NCBI GenBank assembly: GCA_964492485.1
Contig: CAZBKM010000012.1
Location: 1-64,000, forward strand
Direction: 5' to 3'
DNA length: 64,000 nt
DNA from: UBA5336 sp964492485
GTDB lineage: Bacteria > Pseudomonadota > Alphaproteobacteria > Caulobacterales > Hyphomonadaceae
Under the pieces are notes generated by a model, which saw only the letters and a list, made by a program, of their open reading frames with translations, did no database searches and had not been told where the DNA came from. The position numbers were made by a program, and so were the translations under genes. This document shows, piece by piece, positions 31,589 through 40,698 of the stretch (the stretch's first letter is position 1; the number at the start of each line of letters is the position of its first letter).

Positions 31589-34173
31589 GTTCAATCCCCG
31601 GACTGACCAGGACGCTGCGAACGACGCGCGGGCGCTTGATGCGCCTGTCTGTCTGGCGCGCGAGCTGGCCATTTCTGGTCTTCCTTGGCGGATACGTCCT
31701 TCTTGCCCTGTCGGGCCTGCTGGGACAGGCCGACCCGTTCGTGGCGGCCGTGGCGGCGGTGCTGTTCTATCTCGGCGGCGGCGGGCTCGCCTGGCGGGCC
31801 TGGCGGCGTTATCGCCCGCCCGGCAACGCCGAGGCCGTGGCGATACTGGATGCGCAGTCCGACCTTCGCCCGATCGCCAGCCTGATGGACAGGCCCGTTC
31901 GGGCCGATCCCGCCTCGGGCGCACTCTGGGCGGCTCACCAGGCGCGCCTCAGGGCCGCTGCGGACGCGCTGCGCGCGCCTCGGCTTGACGCGGCGTGGCG
32001 CCGGGCGGATCCGGCCTGGCTGCGTGTCCTGCTGCCGGCCATGATCCTGGGTGCCGCCCTCGTGGCGGACGGACGCGCCGGTACCCGGCTGCACGCGGCC
32101 CTGGTTCCCGATCTGGGCGCGCTTGCGGGCGCGGACGATCTGCGCCTGGAGGCCTGGGTCAGTCCGCCGGACTATACGCGGCGTCCGCCTGTCTTCCTCT
32201 CGCGCGACGATCGAGAGGTGACGGTTCCGGAGGGGTCCACGGTCACGGTGCGCGCCTTCGCCCGCAGCGCACCGGATCTGGCGCTTGACGGCGCCGGCCG
32301 GCGAACGCGCCACACGATGTCGCGGACACCCGATGGCGCGTTCGAAGCGACGGCAGAGGTGCGGGAGTCCGCACGCCTGTCCGTGCGCTGGTGGGGAGAA
32401 CGGGCAGGCTGGAGCCTCGACGTAACGGAAGATGCCGAACCGAGGGTGTCGTTCTCCGAGCCGCCGACACGGACCGAGACCGATGGCACGCGTTTCGGCT
32501 ATGAGGTCTCAGATGACCACGGGGTCGATACGCTGGTACTGGAACTGCGCCTGCAGGATCCCCATCCCGCCGATCCCGACGCCCGCGACCGGGTCGCGGT
32601 CCCCCTTGCGGATACGGTTCCGGAGACCGCTTCGGAGACGGCCACGCTGGATCTGACCCGCCATCGCTGGGCCGGGCTCCCGGTCGAGGGGCGTCTGGTT
32701 GCCACGGACGCGGCGGGGCAGGAGGGGAAAAGTGCACCGGTATCGTTCACCTTGCCCGAAAAGCTGTTCCTGCAGCCGCTGGCGCAGGCAGCCCAGGAGG
32801 TGCGTGTCACGGTGCTGCGAGAGCCCCGCGGCTATGGCGACGGGGTGCCCGCGGGTGGCGGTCTGGACGCGGGGGCAGTCAACACGGACAGTTCACGCCG
32901 GCTGGCCCATGCCCCCGACGGGGTGCACAAGGCTGCGCTGATGCTCGATGCGCTGACCTACGAGGCTGCTGACTATGTGGAGGACTGGTCGGTCTATGCC
33001 GGTATGCGCATGGCCCGCGGCATTCTCGAAACCGCACCCGACAAGGCCGAGGCGGACACGGTGGACTCCCTGCTCTGGTCGGTGGCCCTGAAGGCGGAGC
33101 ATGGAAGTTCCGCCGACGCGCTGCGTGCTCTCCTCGCGGCGCGGGAGGCGCTGGAAGACGCGCTTCGCGACGGGGCGTCCGAGGACGAGGTCCGGCGCCT
33201 GGCGCAGGCCTTCCAGCAGGCGGCGAAGGACTATCTGGCGGCGCGGATGGCAGAGGCGCTGGCCCAGGGCTTGCCCGAGCCGGGACCCGGCGAGTCCGCC
33301 CAGGCGCAGGACGGTCAGAGCCTCGGCGGTCAGGACTTTCAGAGCATGCTGGATGCGCTGTCCGATCTGGCGGAGACAGGGGCCGCGGATCAGGCGAGAC
33401 AGCTTCTCTCCGACATCACGAACATGCTTCAGAACCTGCAGTTCCAGCAGGGCGGCGACGGGAATGGCGGCTTTCCGGGCATGCCGGGACAGGATGGCGA
33501 GGAGGCCGAGCCCAGCCGGGAAGAACGCGAAATGGCGGAGGCCCTGGAAGGTCTGTCCGAGCTTCTCCGGCAACAGCGCGAACTGAACGATGATACGCTG
33601 GCAGAGCAGCAGGGGCGCCAGATCGCCCCGGACCCCGGGGGAGAGTCCGGGGCCGCGCCCGGTGGCGGTTCCGGCGCGCTGTCGGAGCGTCAGCGTGGCC
33701 TTGCCGGAGAGTCGGGCAATCTGGCCGATCCCGACGCGCCCGAGGATGGAACCGGCGCCGGCGCGTCAGGCGACGAGGCGGGAGAAGCGCGTTCCGGTGC
33801 GCTCGATGAGGCGGCGCGTGAACGCCTGAGGACGATCCGGCGCCTCCAGGAAGAGGCGGCCAGTGCGCTTGCCAGGGGAGATGTGCGCCGGGCACGCCAG
33901 CTCCAGGAAGAGGCCACCGAGGCGCTCGGCGAGCTGTCGCGCGCATTTGCCGAAGACCTCGACCGCCTGGAAGCCGCCCGCCAGCGCGGTCAGGGACAAG
34001 TCGATCCGTTCGGTCGTCGGGTGGGCGGCGAGGAGGATGGCGACGTCCGCATCCCGGATGCGGCGGAGCGTCAGCGTGCGAAGGACATACTTGACGAGCT
34101 TCGCCGCCGTTTCGATGGCGCCGAGGACGAGGACGAACGCAACTACCTGGAACGCCTGCTGGACCGCTTCTGA
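31576..34173 (+). CDS. TIGR02302/DUF4175-family membrane protein
   Basis: This is an 865-aa protein. TTG 31576 overlaps lysA; ATG 31639 would remove 21 residues. The start has two TM segments (about 35-75) and a third near 155-170, then a large region with Ig-like strands (LEAWVSPPDYTRRPPVFLS is the family signature). The C-terminal half is helical, rich in Glu/Gln/Gly with coiled-coil potential, ending RNYLERLLDRF. The family is conserved beside lysA/argH in many alphaproteobacteria, and its function is not established. It may act at the envelope. Confidence 0.85.
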   Translation: MAELSSIPGLTRTLRTTRGRLMRLSVWRASWPFLVFLGGYVLLALSGLLGQADPFVAAVAAVLFYLGGGGLAWRAWRRYRPPGNAEAVAILDAQSDLRPIASLMDRPVRADPASGALWAAHQARLRAAADALRAPRLDAAWRRADPAWLRVLLPAMILGAALVADGRAGTRLHAALVPDLGALAGADDLRLEAWVSPPDYTRRPPVFLSRDDREVTVPEGSTVTVRAFARSAPDLALDGAGRRTRHTMSRTPDGAFEATAEVRESARLSVRWWGERAGWSLDVTEDAEPRVSFSEPPTRTETDGTRFGYEVSDDHGVDTLVLELRLQDPHPADPDARDRVAVPLADTVPETASETATLDLTRHRWAGLPVEGRLVATDAAGQEGKSAPVSFTLPEKLFLQPLAQAAQEVRVTVLREPRGYGDGVPAGGGLDAGAVNTDSSRRLAHAPDGVHKAALMLDALTYEAADYVEDWSVYAGMRMARGILETAPDKAEADTVDSLLWSVALKAEHGSSADALRALLAAREALEDALRDGASEDEVRRLAQAFQQAAKDYLAARMAEALAQGLPEPGPGESAQAQDGQSLGGQDFQSMLDALSDLAETGAADQARQLLSDITNMLQNLQFQQGGDGNGGFPGMPGQDGEEAEPSREEREMAEALEGLSELLRQQRELNDDTLAEQQGRQIAPDPGGESGAAPGGGSGALSERQRGLAGESGNLADPDAPEDGTGAGASGDEAGEARSGALDEAARERLRTIRRLQEEAASALARGDVRRARQLQEEATEALGELSRAFAEDLDRLEAARQRGQGQVDPFGRRVGGEEDGDVRIPDAAERQRAKDILDELRRRFDGAEDEDERNYLERLLDRF

Positions 34174-34229
34174 CCGGTGAGCCACCAGGGCATGTTCCGC
34201 CCGGTGTCTGCTGACGCCCTGTAGGGTTT

Positions 34230-34322
34230 TCGCGCGAACTGGGCACCGGTTCGCGTTGAGAAGATGCTCAAAAAACAAGAACATGGCACATCTTCAATGA
34301 GTCTGATCGACCTGAAGATGCG
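34230..34322 (-). repeat. Dispersed repeat R2, full-length copy (inverted)
   Basis: Read on the minus strand it shows the CATCTTCA / TGAAGATG hairpin (34289-34296 with 34313-34320), then GTTCTTGTTTTTTGAGC, CAACGCGAACCGGTGCCCA. This is the same order as the copy at 24884. It lies between the convergent TIGR02302 and bdhA genes, directly followed by R1 copy B. Confidence 0.85.
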
Positions 34323-34331
34323 GTATAGAGA

Positions 34332-34425
34332 GTTCGGAGCAGACGGACTCGGTTGCGAACGGATCCTTGCGCAAGAACAATGATGTAAAGCGACGGTCTG
34401 GAGTGAAGCGAAAGACAGGCGCTTT
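34332..34425 (+). repeat. Dispersed repeat R1, copy B
   Basis: This 94-bp copy begins GTTCGGAGCAGACGGACTCGG and includes TGATGTAAAGCGACGGTC. The hairpin arm ends at 34425, overlapping the bdhA stop codon (34424-34426) by two bases. Arms differ from copy A at two positions. Confidence 0.85.
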
Positions 34426-35206
34426 ACTGGGCGACCCAGCCGCCATCCATGGACAGGATTGCGCCGTTGACCTGGTCCGCATCCGGCGAGCAGAGGAAAG
34501 CGGCGAATGCGCCGACCTGGTCGGCCGTCACGAACTCCTTGGTGGGCTGCGCGGCGAGCAGTACGTCCCGCTTGACCTCGTCCTCGGTCATTCCGCGCGC
34601 CTTGGCCGTGTCTGCGACCTGATTCTCCACCAGCGGCGTGTAGACGTAGCCGGGACAGATGGCGTTGCAGCGAATGCCGGCTTGAGCCCCCTCAAGAGCG
34701 ACGGTCTTGGTCAGTCCCGCAATCCCATGTTTCGCCGCCACATAGGCAGACTTGTAAGGTGAGGCCACGAGGGCATGCGCGCTGGCCGTATTGATGATCC
34801 GACCCCAGCCCTTGGCCTTCATGCCGGGAAGGGCGAGGCGGGTGGTATGAAAGGCGGCTGACAGGTTGAGGGCGATGATCAGATCCCATTTCTCGACGGG
34901 AAAGTCCTCGATCGGCGAGACATGCTGTACCCCGGCATTGTTGACCAGAATGTCCGCGCCACCGAAATCAGTTTCGGCATAGTCCATCAGATCGCCAATC
35001 GCTCTCGGGTCGGTCAGATCTGCATCGAAGAAGCCGACCTCGACACCATGGGACATGGCCAGGCGGCTGCGAAGCTGCTCGATCTCCTGGGGATCGCCGA
35101 ACCCGTTGAGGATCACGTTTGCGCCTGAGGCCGCCATGCGGGTGGCGATCGCCTGACCTATCCCGCTGGTCGATCCCGTGACGAGGGCCGTTTTTCCCGA
35201 CAGCAT
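34424..35206 (-). CDS. bdhA: 3-hydroxybutyrate dehydrogenase (SDR family)
   Basis: This 260-aa short-chain dehydrogenase has a Rossmann motif TGSTSGIGQAIA and the NNAG motif in LVNNAGVQHV. The catalytic Ser is in NTASAHALVASP, with Tyr/Lys in SAYVAAKHG. The C-terminus KEFVTADQVGAFAAFLCSP and GWVAQ match D-3-hydroxybutyrate dehydrogenases. It oxidises 3-hydroxybutyrate to acetoacetate with NAD+, usually in polyhydroxybutyrate turnover. Its TAA coincides with the hairpin end of R1. Confidence 0.9.
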   Translation of the reverse strand: MLSGKTALVTGSTSGIGQAIATRMAASGANVILNGFGDPQEIEQLRSRLAMSHGVEVGFFDADLTDPRAIGDLMDYAETDFGGADILVNNAGVQHVSPIEDFPVEKWDLIIALNLSAAFHTTRLALPGMKAKGWGRIINTASAHALVASPYKSAYVAAKHGIAGLTKTVALEGAQAGIRCNAICPGYVYTPLVENQVADTAKARGMTEDEVKRDVLLAAQPTKEFVTADQVGAFAAFLCSPDADQVNGAILSMDGGWVAQ

Positions 35207-35297
35207 GAGCGTTCTCCTTGAGGCAGCGGGTCACTCCGAGTAAGCGGGAGCCGAGGCGGCTGTAAATGGGCGCCTCGCAGAAACCGAGAGGTCATGC

Positions 35298-35723
35298 ATG
35301 CGCGCCGCCCTTGAAGCCTTCGTCACCGGCTTCCCGCTCTTCCTCCTCTATACCGGGACCGCGGGCCTGCTTCTGGTCGGAGCCGTCGCCACCTACATCA
35401 AGCTGACGCCCTGGCGCGAACTGGCGCTGGTGAAGAACCGCAACGGGGCTGCAGGCCTTGCGCTGGCGGGCGCCATAGTCGGTCTGGCCATCCCGATCGC
35501 TGCCTGCCTGGCAACATCCGTCTCGCTGGTTGGGCTGGTGATCTGGGGCGTCGTGGCGCTGTTGCTGCAACTGATCGCCTACCGGGTCACGGACCTGCTT
35601 CTGCGCGACCTGCCCAAGCGGATCGAGGAAGATCAGGCGGGACCTGCTGTGGTTCTCGTTGGCGCGAAGCTCGCCTCCGCCATACTTCTTTCGGCAGGGG
35701 TCTGGGATCCGATGATGGCCTAG
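35298..35723 (+). CDS. DUF350 family membrane protein
   Basis: This 141-aa protein has four hydrophobic segments and the conserved NRNGAAGLALAGAIVGLAIP motif of DUF350, with RDLPKRIEED between the last two helices. The function is not established. It sits 52 bp before a trypsin-like protease, a pairing that may reflect co-regulation. GAGAGG lies just upstream of ATG 35298. Confidence 0.85.
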   Translation: MRAALEAFVTGFPLFLLYTGTAGLLLVGAVATYIKLTPWRELALVKNRNGAAGLALAGAIVGLAIPIAACLATSVSLVGLVIWGVVALLLQLIAYRVTDLLLRDLPKRIEEDQAGPAVVLVGAKLASAILLSAGVWDPMMA

Positions 35724-35775
35724 ACAGCCCCCGGGGACCGCTCGAGCGGACCCGCCACAGAAGGGTCGAGCCTGC

Positions 35776-36600
35776 ATGCGGCTACCGGACTGGATCGTTT
35801 ATGTCCTCGCGCTGGGCGTGGTTCTGTTCACGCTGTTTGCCGCAGGCACGCGTGGCATGGACGCGCCCGAACCGCTGCCGGACCATGCAGAGCGTGACGG
35901 TCCGACCCTGCCGGAGCCGTCCATCTTCGATGAGCTGGTCCTCGTCCAGGTTTCCGAGCCGCAGAACGGGATCGGCACCGCCTTCGCCGTCAATCGCAAC
36001 GGGGACTGGCTGACGGCGCGCCATGTGGTCGATGGTTGTGACCGGGTCAGCCTGCTTGTGGGCCCCGGCCAGTATGTGCCCGTCCAGTCGATTGCCGTCG
36101 ACGAGGAGAGCGACCTTGCACTGGTGCGCACCGGACGCAGCCCGAGAGCGGTGGCCATGGATTTGGCCGGACCCTTGCGGGTCGGCGATTACGGCTACCA
36201 TGTGGGCTATCCGCAGGGCCGCCCCGGCGAGGCGGTGGGCAAGCTGCTCGCCCGCTCGCGGATGGTGACGCGGGGCGAACGCCGCAACGAGGAACCGGTC
36301 CTGGCCTGGGCAAAGCTCGGGCGCACGCGCGGGCTGACCGGTCCCCTGTCGGGGATGAGCGGCGGGCCGGTCCTCGACAGCGAGGGGCGGGTTCGCGGCG
36401 TCATCGTTGCAGAAAGTCCGCGCCGGGGCCGCATCTATACCGCCGCGCCGGCCAATGTGGCGGCCTTCCTGGAAGACGAGGGCGTGCGCCCAGACCCGGG
36501 CCGCGCGGAACCGATCGACGCGCGCGACTATGGCCGCCGTGCCGACGATTTGCGCAACTCGCTTCAGGTGGTGAAGGTGGCGTGCCGCGTGAAGGAGTAA
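35776..36600 (+). CDS. Trypsin-like serine protease, membrane-anchored
   Basis: This 274-aa protein has an N-terminal hydrophobic segment (VYVLALGVVLFTLFAAG). The catalytic triad is visible as His in TARHVVDGC, Asp in EESDLALV and Ser in LSGMSGGPVLDS. There is no PDZ domain, so it is not DegP. Cys in DGC could pair with a C-terminal one. It is probably a periplasmic protease of the trypsin_2 group. It is in line with pyrF, 4 bp downstream. Confidence 0.85.
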   Translation: MRLPDWIVYVLALGVVLFTLFAAGTRGMDAPEPLPDHAERDGPTLPEPSIFDELVLVQVSEPQNGIGTAFAVNRNGDWLTARHVVDGCDRVSLLVGPGQYVPVQSIAVDEESDLALVRTGRSPRAVAMDLAGPLRVGDYGYHVGYPQGRPGEAVGKLLARSRMVTRGERRNEEPVLAWAKLGRTRGLTGPLSGMSGGPVLDSEGRVRGVIVAESPRRGRIYTAAPANVAAFLEDEGVRPDPGRAEPIDARDYGRRADDLRNSLQVVKVACRVKE

Positions 36601-36604
36601 ACCG

Positions 36605-37489
36605 ATGACCTATTTTGCCGATCGCCTGATCGAGGGCGTGCGCGAACTGGGCCCGCTCTGCGTCGGGATCGACCCCCATCCCGGCCGCATCCCGGGCCAT
36701 TTCGGAGGCGACACGCCCGACGGTATCGCCCGATGGGGCTGCGCCGTTGTGGAGGCCGCCACGCGCCGGGCCGCACTTGTGAAGCCGCAGGTCGGGTTGT
36801 TCGAGCGCCATGGTCCCGCCGGCCTCTCCGCGTTGCGGGAGGTCTGCCGGGCGGCCGCCGATGCCGGCCTGCTCGTCATCGTCGATGCCAAGCGGGGTGA
36901 CATCGGATCGACCGCGGAAGGCTATGCCGCCGCCTATCTGGCCGCCGATGCGCCCTTTCCCTGCGATGCGGTGACCGTCAATCCCTATATGGGGCTCGAT
37001 ACGCTGGCACCCTTCCTGCGCGTGGCACAGGCAAATGGAAGGGGTGTCGCCGTTCTGGCGCGCACATCGAACCCTGGGGCGGCGGATTTTCAGGACATTC
37101 AGGTCGAGGGCCTTCCGGTCTATGCCCGCGTTGCGCGGGAACTGGCACGGCTTGGCGGCGGCCTGACCGGCCGCCATGGCTGGTCGGGATTGATGCTCGT
37201 GGTCGGGGCCACGGCCCCGCACGAGGCCGAGGCGATCCGCCATCTGGCGCCTCGAAACCTATTCCTGGTGCCGGGCTATGGCACCCAGGGCGGGGCCGCG
37301 GATGCCGCCGTGGCGAGCTTTGTGCCCGGACCGCGTGGCCTGGAAGGCGGTGTGGTCAACGCCTCGCGCGCGGTTACCTTTCCCGATGCGGCGCAGGTGG
37401 CACGTGACCGGACGGGATGGTTCCAGGCGGTCGCCGGGGCGATCGACGCCGCCCAGGCGGACCTGCGGACTGTGGTGCACGCGACGTAA
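36605..37489 (+). CDS. pyrF: Orotidine-5'-phosphate decarboxylase, type 2
   Basis: This 294-aa TIM-barrel enzyme has the catalytic DAKRGDIGSTAEG loop and LCVGIDPHPGR at the N-terminus; LVPGYGTQGG is the phosphate loop. The length and ARTSNPGAADFQ motif fit the longer type 2 subfamily. It decarboxylates OMP to UMP in pyrimidine synthesis. An AGGGCG/CGCCCT hairpin at 37499-37515 follows the stop but lacks a T-run. Confidence 0.95.
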   Translation: MTYFADRLIEGVRELGPLCVGIDPHPGRIPGHFGGDTPDGIARWGCAVVEAATRRAALVKPQVGLFERHGPAGLSALREVCRAAADAGLLVIVDAKRGDIGSTAEGYAAAYLAADAPFPCDAVTVNPYMGLDTLAPFLRVAQANGRGVAVLARTSNPGAADFQDIQVEGLPVYARVARELARLGGGLTGRHGWSGLMLVVGATAPHEAEAIRHLAPRNLFLVPGYGTQGGAADAAVASFVPGPRGLEGGVVNASRAVTFPDAAQVARDRTGWFQAVAGAIDAAQADLRTVVHAT

Positions 37490-37608
37490 CCCCCGCCAAG
37501 GGCGGTCTTCGCCCTCGACAATCGGGCGCCTGCCGCTAAGTCTGATCGGGTTGAGGCATACCGCAAGGCGGCGACAGACGGCCAGCGGTCAAAGGGGAGG
37601 ATCAAGTG

Positions 37609-39783
37609 ATGTCCAAACGGACTTGGACCATCTTTCTGGCAGGCGCCATGGGCCTGGCCCTGGCCGGCTGCGGCGCGCAGGAGCGTGGCGGGTCCGAGGC
37701 GGCCGCGCCCGCCGGGTTCGCTGCTGTCGATACGGCCCGCATCGCTGCCGCCCGGGAGACACCCGAAGAGTGGCTGAGCTATGGCGGCACCTATGACGAG
37801 CAGCGCCATTCCCTGCTGACCCAGGTGAACACCGAGACGGTGTCTGATCTGGGTGTCGCCTGGACCTACGACCTCAAGACCGCCCGGGGTGTGGAGTCGA
37901 CGCCGATCGTGGTGGACGGCGTGATGTATGTCACCTCGGCGTGGTCGGTGGTCCATGCGCTTGACCCTGTCACCGGCGAGGAGCTCTGGGTGCACGAACC
38001 CGATGTCGATCGCGCTGTCGGAGTGAAGGCGTGCTGCGATGTGGTGAACCGCGGCGTGGCTGTCTATGACGGCAAGGTGTTCGTCGGCGTGATCGACGGC
38101 CGGCTTCAGGCACTCGACGCGGAAACCGGCGAGCTGATCTGGAGCAAGGTCACCGTCGATCAGTCGAAACCCTATACGATCACCGGCGCACCGCGCGTGG
38201 CGAATGGCAAGGTCCTGATTGGCAATGGCGGCGCGGAACTTGGCGTGCGCGGTTACATCTCGGCCTACGATGCCGATACGGGTGATCTGGTCTGGCGGTT
38301 CTATACCGTGCCCAATCCGGACAAGGCCCCGGACGGGGCGGCCTCCGACCCGATCCTCGCAGAGCTTGCCAACCCCTCCTGGGGTGACGAGGGCGCCTGG
38401 CGCGAGGATGGCGGCGGCGGCACCGTCTGGGACTCCATCGTCTATGACGAGGTGAACAACGCCGTCATCTTCGGTGTCGGCAACGGGTCGCCCTGGAACT
38501 GGAGCCGGCGCGACCCGTCCGGCGGCGACAATCTGTTCCTGTCCTCGATCGTCGCGGTCGATGCCGATACCGGCGACTACAAGTGGCACTTCCAGACCAC
38601 GCCAGGCGACACCTGGGATTACACGGCAACCCAGACCATCATCCTGGCAGACCTGCCATTGGGTGAGGACGGGGCCCTCCGCCGGGTTGCCATGCAGGCG
38701 CCGAAGAACGGCTTCTTCTATGTGATCGACGCAGCGACCGGCGAGTTCATTTCCGGTGACGCCTTCGTGCCCATGAACTGGGCGGAAGGCCTGGACGAGA
38801 CCGGGCGTCCGATCGTGGTCGAGGCCGCCCGCGACCAGTCGACGCCCTTCATGCAGACGCCGGGCCCGCTGGGGGCGCACAACTGGCATCCCATGGCGTT
38901 CAACCCGAACCTCAACCTCGCCTACATACCGGCCCAGGAGATTCCCCAAGCCTATGTCGAGGATCCGAACATGCCGGGCAAGCCGGCGAAGTGGAACACG
39001 AATGTCGACTTCGCCGCCGGGCTCCCGCTCGAGCCGCCGCCGGGGACGATGCAGGCGCTTCGGGCCACTCTGAAGGGCCGCCTCATCGCCTGGGACCCGG
39101 TGGCCCAGGAAGCCCGGTGGTCCGTCGAGCACGACAATGCCTGGAATGGCGGCGTGCTGTCGACCGAGGGCGGGCTTGTCTTCCAGGGACAGCTTGGGGG
39201 CAATTTCGCTGCCTACGACGCGGCGACGGGCGAGCGGCTCTGGTCACACAACGTCAAGGCGGGCGCGGCCTCGGGGCCGGGGACCTATGCGATCGATGGC
39301 GAACAGTATGTGACGATCACGACCGGTTGGGGCTCGGCCTTCAGCCTGGTGGCGGGGTATGCCTTTGACGGACGCCAGCCGGCGCAGGTTGGTCGGGTTG
39401 TGACGTTCAAGCTTGGGGCAGAAGGCGAGATTCCCGATCCGGACCTCATGCCGATAGACCGGGTGCCGCCTGCAGACATGATCGGCGATGCCGAGATGCA
39501 GCAGGCCGGCCTGGTGCACTACTCCCGCAACTGCATGGTCTGCCACGGCGCTCTGGCCGTGAGTTCCGGCGTCCTTCCTGACCTGCGCTGGTCGGCGATC
39601 ACCGGAAGTCAGGACGCCTGGTACAGCGTTGTGATGGAGGGGTCGCTCTCAGCCAATGGCATGGTCGCGTTCGATGATGTTCTCACGCCCGACGAGTCCG
39701 AGGCGATCCGGGCCTATGTCCTGAAACAGGCGCATCTGTCGGCGGACACCGGGGAGGCGCAATCCTCGGGCGGGCAGCCCTAG
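37609..39783 (+). CDS. PQQ-dependent quinohemoprotein alcohol dehydrogenase, lipoprotein-type leader
   Basis: This 724-aa protein has ATG 37609 with GGGGAGG 8 nt before. The leader ends LALAGCG, a lipobox, unusual for this family. The eight-bladed propeller shows the vicinal disulfide VKACCDVVNRG and the catalytic Asp in DTWDYTATQ. At +2 from that Asp is Thr, not Asp, so Ca2+ rather than a lanthanide is predicted. Trp-docking motifs such as DADTGDLVWRF are seen. The C-terminal cytochrome c domain binds one heme at CMVCH (about residue 645), with an axial Met likely in NGMVAF. It oxidises alcohols in the periplasm and passes electrons to its heme. No PQQ-synthesis or partner cytochrome genes are adjacent. 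Confidence 0.9.
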   Translation: MSKRTWTIFLAGAMGLALAGCGAQERGGSEAAAPAGFAAVDTARIAAARETPEEWLSYGGTYDEQRHSLLTQVNTETVSDLGVAWTYDLKTARGVESTPIVVDGVMYVTSAWSVVHALDPVTGEELWVHEPDVDRAVGVKACCDVVNRGVAVYDGKVFVGVIDGRLQALDAETGELIWSKVTVDQSKPYTITGAPRVANGKVLIGNGGAELGVRGYISAYDADTGDLVWRFYTVPNPDKAPDGAASDPILAELANPSWGDEGAWREDGGGGTVWDSIVYDEVNNAVIFGVGNGSPWNWSRRDPSGGDNLFLSSIVAVDADTGDYKWHFQTTPGDTWDYTATQTIILADLPLGEDGALRRVAMQAPKNGFFYVIDAATGEFISGDAFVPMNWAEGLDETGRPIVVEAARDQSTPFMQTPGPLGAHNWHPMAFNPNLNLAYIPAQEIPQAYVEDPNMPGKPAKWNTNVDFAAGLPLEPPPGTMQALRATLKGRLIAWDPVAQEARWSVEHDNAWNGGVLSTEGGLVFQGQLGGNFAAYDAATGERLWSHNVKAGAASGPGTYAIDGEQYVTITTGWGSAFSLVAGYAFDGRQPAQVGRVVTFKLGAEGEIPDPDLMPIDRVPPADMIGDAEMQQAGLVHYSRNCMVCHGALAVSSGVLPDLRWSAITGSQDAWYSVVMEGSLSANGMVAFDDVLTPDESEAIRAYVLKQAHLSADTGEAQSSGGQP

Positions 39784-39985
39784 AGTATACGCCGTCGTCA
39801 GGTGGCGGAGCCGGGCGCCGGTCTGGTTTCGCCAGAGGCCTGGTGGTGGTCACCTGCGACGGGCCTCCGGCCGTGCCAAGGTGCTGGTGGCCCGCGCGAG
39901 CCGTGGACCCGTCGCTGGCGGGCGGCTTTTGACCGCCCGTCGATACGGTCTAGGATATGACCTCTCAGAAAGGTCACCCGCATCC

Positions 39986-40522
39986 ATGTATCTGCTGCTC
40001 GCGCTTGCCGTTCTCGTCAGCCTGCTTCTCGTCTGGCAATGGCGAAGTCAGCGTCAGGCAGACATCGCCACAGCGGTGGGTGCGGCCGAGGCAACTGCCG
40101 CCAATCTCCCGCGCCGCCTGGCTTACAAGCGCAAGACCAGACGCCCCGGACTCCAGGCCGTCGACGACTCCCGGGAGGCTGCGGCCGCGCTCATGGTGGC
40201 CATGGCCCGGGCGAATGGGCGGCCGGGGCCGGAGGCGCGCCAGGTGATCGCTCGGATCATGATGGGAGAATTCCGGATCACCGAGCTAGATGCGCAAGCC
40301 CTTCTCCAGCATGCCGACTGGATCCTGCGGGGCGAGCCTCCGCACGATACGATCGTCGACCGCATGACCGATGTCCTCATGCAAGATCCCGCCTTGGGGC
40401 CGAAAGAGATCGTGGATCTGGACGGGATGCTGGTCGAGGTGTCGGAGGCCGAAGGCCGCCCCAATTCGGACCAGCTCGACATTTTGCAGCGGTTCCGAAA
40501 CCGGACCGGCGTCCAGATCTGA
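39986..40522 (+). CDS. Membrane-anchored TerB-like protein
   Basis: This 178-aa protein has one N-terminal TM helix (LLLALAVLVSLLLVW) and a soluble helical part. AAALMVAMARANGRPGPEA resembles the first helix pair of TerB/DjlA-like domains (MVAVAxADGxxxxxE). The acidic metal-binding residues are only partly conserved. The ATG 39986 follows AAAGGT at about 11 nt. A longer upstream frame from 39881 has no ribosome site. Its stop codon overlaps R1 copy C. Function unknown. Confidence 0.6.
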   Translation: MYLLLALAVLVSLLLVWQWRSQRQADIATAVGAAEATAANLPRRLAYKRKTRRPGLQAVDDSREAAAALMVAMARANGRPGPEARQVIARIMMGEFRITELDAQALLQHADWILRGEPPHDTIVDRMTDVLMQDPALGPKEIVDLDGMLVEVSEAEGRPNSDQLDILQRFRNRTGVQI

Positions 40523-40614
40523 AGCGCCGGTCTTTCGTTTCAATCCAGACCGTCGCTTTACATCATTGCGCTTGCAAAAGTCTCCGTTTGCAACCGACTC
40601 CGTTTGCTCCGAAC
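40521..40614 (-). repeat. Dispersed repeat R1, copy C (inverted)
   Basis: On the minus strand: GTTCGGAGCAAACGGAGTCGG, then GATGTAAAGCGACGGTC, closing with GACCGGCGCTTC. The hairpin end abuts and overlaps the stop codon (40520-40522) of the TerB-like gene. Confidence 0.85.
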
Positions 40615-40633
40615 TTTCTTGAGGTCGTTTCCA

Positions 40634-40661
40634 GACGAAGTGAGCCCGCTTCGCGCCAAGG
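40634..40661 (-). repeat. Possible diverged R2 core next to R1 copy C
   Basis: The plus strand reads GACGAAGTGAGCCCGCTTCGCG, compared with CGAAGTGGGTACCGGTTCGCG in intact R2 read in reverse. Several mismatches and a gap make this a weak call. It is noted because R2-like sequence also adjoins the other two R1 copies. Confidence 0.35.
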
Positions 40662-40698
40662 ACACGCACCAGAGCAGGGCGCTGTCGCATGGTCGCTG

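Noticed and set aside
37609..39783. Lanthanide-dependent XoxF-type dehydrogenase
   Set aside because: Position +2 after the catalytic Asp in DTWDYTATQ is Thr, not the Asp needed for lanthanide binding, and a cytochrome c domain is fused.
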